From contig NC_088678.1 of assembly GCF_950023065.1 (NCBI RefSeq), positions 58,062,460 through 58,126,459 on the forward strand: a stretch of 64,000 bases of DNA. Reading direction: 5' to 3'. The translations under genes were made by a program, and so were the position numbers. This document shows positions 11,289 through 20,762 of this stretch, in pieces; position 1 is the stretch's first letter; the number at the start of each line of letters is the position of its first letter. The stretch is from Planococcus citri. Its lineage: Eukaryota; Arthropoda; Insecta; Hemiptera; Pseudococcidae. Below the pieces are notes generated by a model. It was not told the origin of the DNA and did no database searches. It was given only the letters and a program-made list of their open reading frames with translations.

Positions 11289-14200
11289 TCAAATTTTTTC
11301 CTGTTCTTTTTGGTCCAATTCGCGTCTGGCTCTCTTTTTCAGCTTGTCGAACTCCTTAAGTCTTTGGTCTTTCGAGTCCTGCTCGGACTCTTTACGTCTT
11401 TGCTCTCGTGCAAGCTGTCTGGCAGCTCTTTCGGCTACTTGATCGTGAATTTCTAGATCGAGGACGTCTTCGTCCTCCTCTTCGTCTAATTCGTGTTGCG
11501 GACGTTCCTTCGGCGTTACTTTTTCCTTTATTTTCTCGATGAGAGGACGCGTGTCCGACTTCGACTGGAGCTTCGGATCCTCTCCGAGCTGTTTTTGTTG
11601 CTCGACCGTAAGATATATCGACATCTGTCTCGCATTCACGATGTGCTCGTCCGATTCGTCCGCGACGCTTCGGACACGGTATGCATTGTGTCCGACGTGC
11701 TTCTTAACCAGGTACGGACCGTATCTCTTCGGAAAGAGTTTCTTCGAGACGCCTTTGCCGTAAGACGACTGTCTGTGGTCCGTGAGCATTACCATATCGC
11801 CTTCTTGATAACCAATAGGGTCACCGTGAATTTTATAAAATGCGACCTCGTCTTTTGACCTTTGAATCTTACGTTTCTCACGTATATAATTTAATAACGC
11901 CTGTCTATCGTCCATTTCATCTATGCGCAGTTCCAGTAGTTCCTGCGTATAGACGGCCTTTCTCGCAAGTTTATCGGCCGTATAATTATTTCGATCGAAG
12001 CTTCTGGCTGGAGTATATTTCAACTCGAATCGTTCAAATTTGTCTTTTAATTCCAGAATTTGCTGGAATATTTCGCGGTGACATACCGGCTTGCGTCCGG
12101 CATTTTTCCAGCCATTCGTCCGCCACTTTTCGGCATTGTAATTAATCGCCGTAGTTAGGTAACAAGAGTCAGAAAAGATCTTGCCCCTGCGGATTCCAGC
12201 CTTCAAGAATATTTCCATGGCTTTGACCAGCGCCATAATTTCAGCCAGGTTATTCGTCGCTCTGTAATTCGGGTGTCGGACGCGTTCGGAGACGTTTAGT
12301 TCTCCGGACGGCGTCCAGGCTATACCTATTCCAGCCACCGCGTCCGCGGACCCGTTATTCGAACAGGCCCCGTCTACGGCAGCCCAGTAATAACCATCTT
12401 CGTCTTTAATTAGTTGACCAACGTCCATAGGGTGTTCAAGTAGTAAACTACTCGGCACAGATTGCGGATTGTTTGCAATCATGTCTTGCTGTAGTTTCTT
12501 TAGCAAGAATTTAGCATTGGTCTGATTCGTCTTGACCGGTAGATTTGCTGAAAATGGATCTTCGATGCCCCATACCTCGTTAGGTTTTACGCCCAGTTCG
12601 GTAGGGGTGTTGTTGATTTCATCTTCGATCTTTTTTACGTGTACGTGCCAACCATGGTGGCTGTAATCGTCATTTTCAGGCTTCTCATTTATCTTAACTC
12701 TTAGCCTATCCCCTATTATCCTCATGGTCCTTTCGACCAAACTCGACTGAGGGTTATAGGTAGTCGTGTGTCCGACTTTAATGTCATGTCCGAGTAAGAG
12801 CTCATTCCAACTAGAACTCGTAAATTGCGACCCATTGTCCGTGATGACTTTTCGGACTTTATAGCCTTTGTCTTCAACGTCTTTGAGCACGATTTCCATG
12901 GCTCTCACTACCTTATCGGCAGGGACACTTTCAAGCGGCTGGATCCAAACCTTTCCAGTGAACACGTCCTTCACTACCAGCATGTACCGCGGTTCGCCGC
13001 TTTCATTGGCGATTGGTCCGCATAAGTCGGCGGACAGGACGTCCGCGATCGTGTAGGCTTCGATTTGAGCAAATTGGAGTCTTTTCTTCTCGCTATACCC
13101 CTTGTTGTTTTTACACAACAAGCACTCACTGGTGATTACTCTTGTAATCTTGACGATGTTCGGCGAGTAGTACAGCCTTTTAAAGACCATTTCGACCTTG
13201 TTCGCTCCAATGTGTCCGTACATCTCGTGTAGGTACACCACCGTGTCTCGGAACAACTCGTCCGGCATCACAGGCACTCTCGACCCGTCTCGAAACTTTC
13301 GAAACAATACGTCTATGTCTTTTTCACGGACTAGTGCGTATTTTTGTTGAATTTTCCTTTTGGAGTCCAGCTGCTTGGCAGTCATATCGACTTCATCGGC
13401 CATCAACTTTCGGATGATTTTCGAACACATCCGATCCTTCTTCTGGAAAATATCAATTCGTCTCAAGTGGTCGATTATTTCGTCCTTGATTAGGTCTACC
13501 AGTGACACCTTCTCAGGTAGCATATTCGTCCATTTGCATTTGTATATGGTCAGTTCCGGAGCCCTGATACCATACCAAGCGCCTCTGACTTTATGCTTAA
13601 GATCGTAAATGAGCTCATAACAATTCAATTGGGTTATCCAACCAGCGGCCTTGCGGTGTACTTTCGCAAGCGTCGTAAATTTATGCACGATGGATTGGAT
13701 GTCGCTTCGAACGTGCATCCGACGTCCGTGCACCCAGAGCTGTAGCTTGTCAATTATCCGAACCAAGGCGTACATTTCTTTTTCAATCGCCGTGTATCTC
13801 GTCTGGTAGTCTTTTAACGCGCAACTGGTGAACATAACGATCTTATCCTCGCCGTCTATGTTCTGATAGAGTACACCATTGATGGTGTCTTCCGTCGCGA
13901 CTGTGTCTAAGTACAGGTCGTATCCGGCCTTTGGGGCAATTACTTCAAAGTCTTTGACGAACTCAGTCGTCAGTTCTTCAACGGCCTTTTCTTGTTCCGG
14001 ACCCCAATGAAACTTCACGCCCTTTTTCGTCAGCTCGTACAACGGCTTAACTATGTCCTGATAGTTAGGAATAAAACGACTGTAAATTCCAGTTAAGCCT
14101 ATCAAGGCAAGGACTTGTTTCACATTACCTAGGTGTACTTTACCCGTCCGTTTCCAAGTATGTTTTTTCAAAAAATCCATATAGGCCTCAATTTTCTTAC

Positions 14201-15437
14201 TTTGTTTTCCTATACGACCAGGAGATAAGGTGTAGCCAAGATGGTTCGTCTTTCCAGCAAAAAATTTGCATTTATTTGGATTAAGACGGAGTCCGTGCTC
14301 TCGCAATTTAGAGAAGATCGTAACGAGCAGTCTGAGCATCTCTTTGAACGTCGTCGCCCTTAGGAGCAGGTCGTCTACGTATTTTGTTACGCCGGCCATG
14401 TCCGGGATAATCAAGTTGATCATTCGGACAAATTCGGCTGAAGATATCTTCAGTCCGTACGGCAGTCTGATCATTTGGTAGACGCGTCCGTCGACCTGGA
14501 ATCCGCAGTATTTGCGTGACTCTTCGTCTAGCATCAACTGCCAAAATCCGGTGACAAAATCGAGGGTGCTAAAAAGCTTAGCGTCCTCGTCCGACGTTAC
14601 AATTCTATCCATCAGTCCGGCCTCGTTGTAGTTTACCTCCAAAATAGGATTCAACTCGACCGGGTTCAGACACAATCTGATGCTACCGTCTTTTTTCTCG
14701 TTGGGTACCAGTGGGTTTATGTAGGGTGTGTCCGATTCTTCGGCAATCTCGTGTTCTAGCATCTCTACCAGCGCCCTACGGATCTTACCCAACTGGTGGT
14801 TCGAGGGGGTGTAGTTCGGACCTCTGAATTTCGGAATGTTATTCGGGTCCGCGAACTTCAACTTTATTGGTGCCCCAGTGAACTTCCCCGGATATCGACT
14901 GAAAATATCTTTGAACTCTAACAGTACCTCTAAGGCTTCGTCCGACTCTTTCTGCGTAATTCGTCTCTCTCTTACGGCGTCCGCCAGGTATCTCTTCAAG
15001 TTTCTTTCGAAGATTTCTGGGCCGTCGTCCGCTGGCGAACTTTCTTTGCGGAATAAGTCCGCGAGAGCAGCCCTGTTTACTATTTCGACAATTTTGGGAA
15101 TGCTCTCTTCGTCCATAGTTACCTTATTTATACATTTTTCATCCCTACACTCGTCTTTCGTGAGGAAGGTTAACTCTTCGGTGATTTTCGCTCCTTTAGG
15201 AGTACAAGTTGCTTTTCCCTTGGGAAAATCTAGCGCTATACCCAACTTTTCGATTGAATTAGTGCCTAATAACAACACATTATTATCACCTGGTAGGACG
15301 AAGAAAGGAACTTTCAACCTATGCCTACCGAATTTCAAAGGTAGGACGAGTACGGTCTTCCAGGTATATACTGATCTGTTGTCTGCTAGCGTACACTTTA
15401 CGGGTTCTTTTAAATGAATACGATCAACATGTTCGTT
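11289..15437 (-). CDS. pol: Pol: protease C-terminus, RT, RNase H, integrase, second RNase H
   Basis: 1382 codons open from just after the TAG at 15438. The order is: end of the aspartic protease fold (LLGTNSIEKLGI); reverse transcriptase with LPYGL and KYVDDLLL (near 14365-14385); a gypsy-type RNase H with LYLDT, AIEKEMYAL and RSDIQ but no recognisable G..N..ADALSR end; integrase zinc module (HEMYGH ... CLLC); integrase core with SADLCGP, ITDNGSQF and SLVERTMR (D, D, E); a second, cellular-type RNase H with AAVDGACSNNG, NNLAEI, FSDSCY and NYTADKLA (D, E, D, D); a GPY/F-like segment (RYGPYLVKKHVGHNAYRV); and a charged tail with an acidic cluster and long K/R/E helix. The usual catalytic-loop histidine (GHxG) of RNase H1 is not present in the second domain. 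A TTG near 15338 is not needed as a start; translation should enter from upstream. Confidence 0.93.
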   Translation of the reverse strand, partial: NEHVDRIHLKEPVKCTLADNRSVYTWKTVLVLPLKFGRHRLKVPFFVLPGDNNVLLLGTNSIEKLGIALDFPKGKATCTPKGAKITEELTFLTKDECRDEKCINKVTMDEESIPKIVEIVNRAALADLFRKESSPADDGPEIFERNLKRYLADAVRERRITQKESDEALEVLLEFKDIFSRYPGKFTGAPIKLKFADPNNIPKFRGPNYTPSNHQLGKIRRALVEMLEHEIAEESDTPYINPLVPNEKKDGSIRLCLNPVELNPILEVNYNEAGLMDRIVTSDEDAKLFSTLDFVTGFWQLMLDEESRKYCGFQVDGRVYQMIRLPYGLKISSAEFVRMINLIIPDMAGVTKYVDDLLLRATTFKEMLRLLVTIFSKLREHGLRLNPNKCKFFAGKTNHLGYTLSPGRIGKQSKKIEAYMDFLKKHTWKRTGKVHLGNVKQVLALIGLTGIYSRFIPNYQDIVKPLYELTKKGVKFHWGPEQEKAVEELTTEFVKDFEVIAPKAGYDLYLDTVATEDTINGVLYQNIDGEDKIVMFTSCALKDYQTRYTAIEKEMYALVRIIDKLQLWVHGRRMHVRSDIQSIVHKFTTLAKVHRKAAGWITQLNCYELIYDLKHKVRGAWYGIRAPELTIYKCKWTNMLPEKVSLVDLIKDEIIDHLRRIDIFQKKDRMCSKIIRKLMADEVDMTAKQLDSKRKIQQKYALVREKDIDVLFRKFRDGSRVPVMPDELFRDTVVYLHEMYGHIGANKVEMVFKRLYYSPNIVKITRVITSECLLCKNNKGYSEKKRLQFAQIEAYTIADVLSADLCGPIANESGEPRYMLVVKDVFTGKVWIQPLESVPADKVVRAMEIVLKDVEDKGYKVRKVITDNGSQFTSSSWNELLLGHDIKVGHTTTYNPQSSLVERTMRIIGDRLRVKINEKPENDDYSHHGWHVHVKKIEDEINNTPTELGVKPNEVWGIEDPFSANLPVKTNQTNAKFLLKKLQQDMIANNPQSVPSSLLLEHPMDVGQLIKDEDGYYWAAVDGACSNNGSADAVAGIGIAWTPSGELNVSERVRHPNYRATNNLAEIMALVKAMEIFLKAGIRRGKIFSDSCYLTTAINYNAEKWRTNGWKNAGRKPVCHREIFQQILELKDKFERFELKYTPARSFDRNNYTADKLARKAVYTQELLELRIDEMDDRQALLNYIREKRKIQRSKDEVAFYKIHGDPIGYQEGDMVMLTDHRQSSYGKGVSKKLFPKRYGPYLVKKHVGHNAYRVRSVADESDEHIVNARQMSIYLTVEQQKQLGEDPKLQSKSDTRPLIEKIKEKVTPKERPQHELDEEEDEDVLDLEIHDQVAERAARQLAREQRRKESEQDSKDQRLKEFDKLKKRARRELDQKEQEKI

Positions 15438-15440
15438 CTA
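15438..15440 (-). other. In-frame TAG inside the protease domain
   Basis: The plus-strand bases CTA give TAG in the sense strand. The protease active-site segment before it and the protease end plus pol after it share one reading frame with no other stop. Immediate context is AAT AAT TAG AAC GAA. It is either a suppressible (readthrough) codon or a recent nonsense mutation of this copy. Because it falls within the folded protease, and not between domains, mutation is the simpler reading. Confidence 0.85.
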
Positions 15441-16466
15441 ATTATTTATTAAGAAATTAGCAGTACATTCAGATATAGCATTCGGCGTAGCGCCCGAATC
15501 GAGTTGGACCAATAGTTTAATATTTACAAATCTTAGAGGAATAACACATGTTTTAGCTTGATGTAATTCCGTGATTTGCACAGACACGTCCGGATCGATC
15601 TTCTCCAGGTCCGTCTCTTCATCCGGAGCTGGTTCCGGCGCTGTCTGCTCGGTGTTGGCTTCTTTCTGGGCTGGAACGCCTGCTGCCACCTGGTTGACCT
15701 CAGCAGTAGTAGGCATTCGACTGGAACTTGCCCCATTATTCGGCTTCTTTGGTGACGTGTCCGTGCCTTGTCCGACACCGGTATTGAAGGACGTCCGCTT
15801 ATTCATCTTTGTCCATTGCTTGCAAGCTTGGTTTACCTGCTTTTGCCATTCCGGCATTAGCTTGACTTCCATCGGCGTGAGTTCTTCGATTATTTTAGCA
15901 ATCGGGCGGCTCTTGTGTTTCGGTATTTTAGCTTTGACGACTTCACGTTCGTCCTTAGTCGTGACTAGATAGTCTTCTCCGTCTGAACCTGTGACGATGT
16001 CCGCCGACGTGTCGGTTGTCTTCTCAATCACTTGTTCTTCCGGCCCTAAGGAGGACGTTTTCGGCTTAAATGCGTAATTGTAGCATTTTTTCAGTTCGTG
16101 GAGCAGTTCGTCTTTTGCCCCATTCGTAGGCTGGAATCGGTTTTGTCCTTTTGCTTTGCGGAATTTATTATCCCTCGGGATAACATTCTTATTCGCGTCC
16201 AGAGCAAATTTCAACCGTCCATCGTCTAGCTTTTTTAGCCTAATAAACACAGCGGCCGGCGTCCACCACAGAGTGGTCGTCCGATTATCGCATACTTCGT
16301 CAAACATTCTTTTAAATGCGAAATATCTCGCCGAGGACACGCGTTTTTCGCCTGCTTGATATGGACATATCGGTGGGAATAGGATTTTGATGTCTTTAAT
16401 CCCTTTTTCTTTCAACGTGTGAATTATATTGGCGAGTCCGCTATCACCAGGAGCGCTACTGTCACA
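15441..16466 (-). CDS. pro: SGNH-like C-terminal half, linker and protease active site (interrupted)
   Basis: 342 open codons. It begins right after the nested segment with a G/D/S-rich turn and ANIIHTLKEKGIKDIK, then ILFPPICPYQ (near 16360-16395) and RYFAFKRMFDEVCD. This resembles the block after GxND in SGNH hydrolases and also the C-terminal domain of the accessory protein (HIIMLPLITYQ). A K/E/P/T-rich linker of about 120 residues follows, and then VQLDSGATPNAIS (near 15475-15512), a classic retroelement aspartic protease active site. The frame ends at the TAG of 15438. The upstream half of the domain is on the other side of the insertion, in the same frame. Protease assignment is firm; the SGNH-like call is tentative. 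Confidence 0.7.
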
Positions 16467-17275
16467 TGTTGATTATGGGATACGAGGTTATCACACACCT
16501 TTGTTGATTATGGTGGTGTACAGATTTAAGATGTTTTTTCAATTAATTATTAAATTATATTATTGTTTTGACGAAAGTGGATGATTGTAATGTGAAAGGA
16601 ATGTGATGCCATATATCACAAAGTGTACATTATTCTCAAAAATCATCTTCATGAGAAATGATACTGTACTAGGGTGTCCAAAACTTAGTTCATGTTATCA
16701 AAATTCGCGTATATCTCAAGAACGGAGCCTTTCGCAAAAAAAACTGATGACATTGATCTGAAAGTAAATTTAATATTCTACAATTTTGTTCATAACATTT
16801 TCCATCTTTGGATGTACTGTTCCCTCAGAAATTCAACTTTTATGCCAAAACATACAAATGCCAAAAAATGAAAAACTGTTTACGTGCGTGTATCTCAAGA
16901 ACCAAGCATCCTAGGTAAAGTTAATTACATCTCTACTAAAAGAAAATTTCAGCCTCTACAATTTTGTTCATAACTATTTTTATCGTAGGATGTACTGTTT
17001 GTCCAGAAACTCAACATTGATGTCAAAATGCATGAATTCAACATTGTTCTTTTTTTGTGAAATTCATGTTTTTTGACATAAAAGTTGACTTTCCTGACGA
17101 ATGGTGTATCCCAGTGAAAAAATGGTAAGGAACAAAATTGTAGAAGATAAAATTCCCTTTCAGATTAAGGTTATCAGTTAGTCCTAGGAGGATCCGTTCT
17201 CTAGATGTATGCCAACTTTTACAATAAACCCATTGTTATCCTAATGTTTATTGTAAAATCATCCCATAACCAACA
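16467..17275. mobile_element. Nested 809-bp segment with inverted ends
   Basis: The left end TGTTGATTATGGGAT (16467-16481) and the right end, read inversely, TGTTGGTTATGGGAT differ at one base in 15. The interior is AT-rich like host repeats, unlike the retrotransposon. It contains a duplicated module (CTACAATTTTGTTCATAAC at about 16778 and 16956, each with a TATCTCAAGAAC-like stretch before and ATGTACTGTT after) and an inverted third copy near 17095-17205. It has no coding capacity, so it looks like a nonautonomous DNA element. It breaks the frame between 17276 and 16466. I see no clear target duplication, so exact limits are uncertain. Confidence 0.6.
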
Positions 17276-17441
17276 GCCTGCAACCAAAATCTGTAGAGCG
17301 CGTACTTTGGTAGCGGACTTGCCAATTGCGGATGTTCTTTCGCATCTGCGCGTCTCTAACCGTGCCGAAGTTTAGTTCGGACATGCCGAAGGATATGATG
17401 ACTTTATCCTTCGTGAACGACCTATTACGAACGTAATTTAA
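17276..17441 (-). CDS. Start of the pro frame (-1 to Gag), SGNH-like N-terminal part
   Basis: Open frame overlapping the Gag stop, one base back (-1) from the Gag frame, and running to the nested insertion. It encodes KDKVIISFGMSELN (near 17368-17402), a hydrophobic strand followed by a GxxELN turn, similar to the GxND block III of SGNH hydrolases and to VVLAAGQKD of the accessory protein. A programmed -1 shift would be the usual way to reach it, but no canonical X XXY YYZ heptamer is evident at the overlap (bases around CAGCATTAAATTACG). Function is inferred only. Confidence 0.45.
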
Positions 17442-20299
17442 TGCTGCTGTTCCCGCTGTTGGCGTGGCTGCGGCTGTCTGTCCTGAGCTCTGTGCGTACG
17501 CATGAACAGCTCATTTCTTGTAAGCCTGTCCAGCCTTATAGCAAACGTTTCAATTTCTTCCCTTTCGTCTTCTGGGATTCGTATCTGAATTTTTTCGTCC
17601 AACCGCTCGTAGATCGGGTTTATGATTTGCCAGTCCGAGGAGTCCAAATTGGACAATATCCTGAGCCACTTCATCGCGACCGTTATTTGCGATGCCGACG
17701 AGTCCTGCGGCATTGCGACTTTCCTTTCGAAGTGTATCTGCGCGTCTCTCTGTCGTCTCTGGTTCCACATCGCCTCTAGGAAGGAGTCTCTCAAATTGTA
17801 ATACCTGTTATTACTCTCGTTCCTCATTTTCCAGACGTCCGCGGACGGATGTTTAATGAGCTGTCTGAACGCCTTGCAGTATGCAATTTCAGACGCCGCA
17901 TATTCGTCCATAGTTTCCTCAAACTCCTTTACAAAGAGGTGAGGCTCGAACTGTCTGTCGTCGTCAAAAGCTATGCCGAACGACGGGACCATCGTCTGTT
18001 TAAAGATGGTTGGGCCGGATCTATGGACGATATTGTATCGTCTTGGCTTGCTAGCCAGTCTAAACTCGACCTCCGCGCCGTCCGTTTGTCTAGCATCGAA
18101 ATTTGCAGGCGGTGGTGGTGTTGTTGCAGGGTACGGGCGGAATCTCGACGGTCTTTCTTCCGAGTTTGGTCTCTCACCAAATCGGCTATCCAAGCGGCTA
18201 AATCTGCCGGGATTCGTGTCTTGTTCCGACCGGTTGTCGTGGCTGAAGTGACTGCCTGGGCGACTGTCTGGGCGGCTGTCTTCACGACTAAATCGGCTGG
18301 CCGGGCGGCTGTCCTGTTCGAATCGGACAGTTGACCCTGCTCGGCTATTTGCGTGGTTGCCACGGCCACCATAGAGTCTGTTGAATTCGAATCTTGCCCC
18401 CGTCCTGTTCGCTAGGGGATCTTCGATTCTGTCTTCGGACGGGTTTCTTTCAGGACGTCCGTGAGGCGCGTCTTCTCTCTCTTGGACTTTGACGATTCGT
18501 TCTCTGTTCAGCAGTTCCTCGAACTGTCTTCCGAACATGTCGCCTCTTCGTATCTGGTTTCTCGTCTCGTGTGTCTGACGGCGCGTCTGAGGCTCGTCCT
18601 CGACGTCCGGCTCTTCATCACGTCCGACAGCTGGTCCAGAGCCTTCGACGTCCTCACGTCCGCGGTCTTGGCGGATGTTTAGCGCTCTTTCGAGTGCCTC
18701 AATCCTTCGTCCAAATCCACCAATTATGGCGCAATCTCTGGCTCTACCATCCCTGTCTGCCATGAATTGGTTAGACAGCGTCCGTAGACCTTCGATTGCG
18801 CAGGACGTCCTGTGTTCCATAGTCTGAGTGTGTTCGCTTAAGCGAACGGTTGTTTCACGCATACGCGTGCCGAACGTCTCCACCAGATCTCGTAGGCGTC
18901 TGTTTAAAGCGGCATAGTCCACTTGCCTACCTTCGTCCAGCTCAGTGTATATTTCTTGTAGATCGCTGCGAGTGCGCGACAGATGGTGTTCGATGCATAG
19001 CATCCTATCATCTATAGTTTCTAAATTATCTCGCAGCACGCTCACTGGACCGTTTTCCACTATCGGCAATAATTCGAATGCCGCACTGAAATCAAGTGGT
19101 CGGAAATCATGTCTGGCTCGCGTGTCCGGCATGCCATATCGTGGTGTTGGTGTAGGTCGTTCAGTTCGTATATTACTTTCCTCCCTACGATACGGTGGGG
19201 GATTGTAATTCGTTCTGTTCGCGTCCGACCCAATCGCTGGCCTGTTAACATTCGGCCCGATTGCAGGTCCATTGGTGTCCGGGCGGCCTGTCGGTCTGTT
19301 GACGTCTGACCCAATCGCCGGTCTGTTTGAGTTTATCGGCTCGGCGACTTCACTGTACGGTGGTGGTGCATCCGGGTTTCTCATGATGTCATATTCAAGT
19401 ATGACTTCGCTCGTCAATATGTTCAACCCTCTCGCAATGCTGGGGTGAACATCGACGACCTCGCCGGAGGACCTACGTCTGGATAGTAATGCCTGCGGTG
19501 GTTCCCAAATTCCACTTGTAAAGGTGTTCTGACTGAACCTGCCGACACGGGGATTACCTATCACCGTCGAGTCTGAGTCGTCAGTCTCGGATGACATGAA
19601 ACTGTCCGGGACGCGGACGCGTCTCATCGAGTTTATAGCGTCCGTCGCATTTGTTTCGGACGCGTGTCCGTTTCGGTTGCGTGTGTCTGGTACTATCTGA
19701 GTACCAAACATTCGACTGTTTCGGTTATTGGCGTCAGATACCTCTTGGGTACCTGACGTCCGACTAGTTTGGGGGTTTTGTCCGTGCGAATGCGGACCAT
19801 TTCCGTTCATGTCTTGGAATGTTACCGACCTTGCCTCAGACGTGCCTGTCCTGCTTGGGTGTTCTTGAGCAGGCTGTGGTGTTGGTACGTCGTCCAGGGC
19901 GTCAATCGCTCTCTGGAACAGATCGTCCACCGCACGTAACGTTTGACTACGGCTCCTATTACCATTATTAGGGTTGGGCAAGGGTCTAATATCATCCAAG
20001 TTCATATCCAGACGTGTCTGACTACGTCCGACTGTGTTTGAGCCACTACTCGATCCGGTGTTTCTACGTTTAGGCGCCGATGCCTCTTGTCTTCTGGCCT
20101 CACCAGTGACTGCGGCTTGTCGTCGTTGACGAGTCGGCGTACCGCGAGGGCTCGTTTGCCTAGACCCAGACAGGCTTCTGTTCGAACTAGGACTTCCGAT
20201 GTTACGTCTGTAATCCGTCAGACTTTCCGTCTGGTTGGTAGGCGTAGGTATACGACTAGCACTACCGCTGCGGGGCTCAGAATTATTACGACCGTTCAT
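17438..20299 (-). CDS. gag: Gag
   Basis: 953 codons from the ATG at 20299 (context ATAAATATGAACG) to TAA at 17438. The first three quarters are low complexity: S/R/N/G/P-rich, with N-R-P-A-I-G-S-D/P-N-V repeats near 19200-19330, a predicted coiled coil (LRDLVETFGTRMRETT... region near 18780-18930) and serine-arginine dipeptides (RPASRFSREDSRPDSR region near 18180-18330). The last ~200 residues form a globular segment with W/F/Y spacing typical of retrotransposon capsids (HLFVKEFEETMDEY, DVWKMRNESNNRYYNLRDSF, SFLEAMWNQRRQRD). It ends Q/R-rich without a CCHC zinc knuckle, which is unusual for gypsy-type Gag. It is more than twice as long as common insect Gags. The longer frame to 20323 would need a TTG start. 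Confidence 0.82.
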   Translation of the reverse strand: MNGRNNSEPRSGSASRIPTPTNQTESLTDYRRNIGSPSSNRSLSGSRQTSPRGTPTRQRRQAAVTGEARRQEASAPKRRNTGSSSGSNTVGRSQTRLDMNLDDIRPLPNPNNGNRSRSQTLRAVDDLFQRAIDALDDVPTPQPAQEHPSRTGTSEARSVTFQDMNGNGPHSHGQNPQTSRTSGTQEVSDANNRNSRMFGTQIVPDTRNRNGHASETNATDAINSMRRVRVPDSFMSSETDDSDSTVIGNPRVGRFSQNTFTSGIWEPPQALLSRRRSSGEVVDVHPSIARGLNILTSEVILEYDIMRNPDAPPPYSEVAEPINSNRPAIGSDVNRPTGRPDTNGPAIGPNVNRPAIGSDANRTNYNPPPYRREESNIRTERPTPTPRYGMPDTRARHDFRPLDFSAAFELLPIVENGPVSVLRDNLETIDDRMLCIEHHLSRTRSDLQEIYTELDEGRQVDYAALNRRLRDLVETFGTRMRETTVRLSEHTQTMEHRTSCAIEGLRTLSNQFMADRDGRARDCAIIGGFGRRIEALERALNIRQDRGREDVEGSGPAVGRDEEPDVEDEPQTRRQTHETRNQIRRGDMFGRQFEELLNRERIVKVQEREDAPHGRPERNPSEDRIEDPLANRTGARFEFNRLYGGRGNHANSRAGSTVRFEQDSRPASRFSREDSRPDSRPGSHFSHDNRSEQDTNPGRFSRLDSRFGERPNSEERPSRFRPYPATTPPPPANFDARQTDGAEVEFRLASKPRRYNIVHRSGPTIFKQTMVPSFGIAFDDDRQFEPHLFVKEFEETMDEYAASEIAYCKAFRQLIKHPSADVWKMRNESNNRYYNLRDSFLEAMWNQRRQRDAQIHFERKVAMPQDSSASQITVAMKWLRILSNLDSSDWQIINPIYERLDEKIQIRIPEDEREEIETFAIRLDRLTRNELFMRTHRAQDRQPQPRQQREQQH

Positions 20300-20742
20300 A
20301 TTTATCGAGAGAGAAGACACCAAAGCACGTCTTAACGTGAAACAGACTCTGTCCGCAGATAGGTACTATCGCTCGTCCAAGCCTGCCGAAACGAAGCAAT
20401 GAACGGACGTGACCTCGACTTAACAATGTCGTGCACAATGCAACCTGCACACGTTTACACACACTTATGCAAACGGCCACTATTACGCGAATTACGTGTC
20501 TCTCGACGATTTTACGCGAACGAACGAATAAACGAGAAATAGAAATAAATAAACAATTATTAGCACTAACCTGGACGTATCTCTGTTGCTTTGTCTGGAA
20601 CTTCGTCTCGTCATACGAAAACGACCATCAAGCATGAGCTTGTAATTCGTCCAAGTCCAAAGACTTACAACCAGATTAACGTCAGTGCTTTGGATTAAAA
20701 TCCACGACCAGCTTGAAAAAAGCGATGCTTTTTCGTTCAAGA
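20300..20742 (-). other. 5' leader of the retrotransposon
   Basis: About 440 bp between primer-binding site and Gag ATG, with no long frame. It probably holds packaging signals and may supply the first splice donor for the accessory transcript; I could not identify a specific one. Confidence 0.5.
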
Positions 20743-20760
20743 CCCACGTCTAAGAGCGCC
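20743..20760 (-). promoter_or_regulatory. Putative primer-binding site
   Basis: In the sense strand the LTR ends ...CCTTTACA, then TT, then TGGCGCTCTTAGACG-like sequence overlapping the second T. TGG complementary to tRNA CCA at this distance is typical. The tRNA could not be assigned: GCGCCA-3' ends occur on Lys, Asn and Ser tRNAs, but the further bases do not match those I know. Confidence 0.45.
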
Positions 20761-20762
20761 AA

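Noticed and set aside
14836..15417. 193-codon plus-strand frame
   Set aside because: Antisense shadow of pol.
16467..17275. Nested segment considered as an intron
   Set aside because: No convincing GT donor or pyrimidine-rich AG acceptor at the coding breaks, whereas matched 15-bp inverted ends are present.
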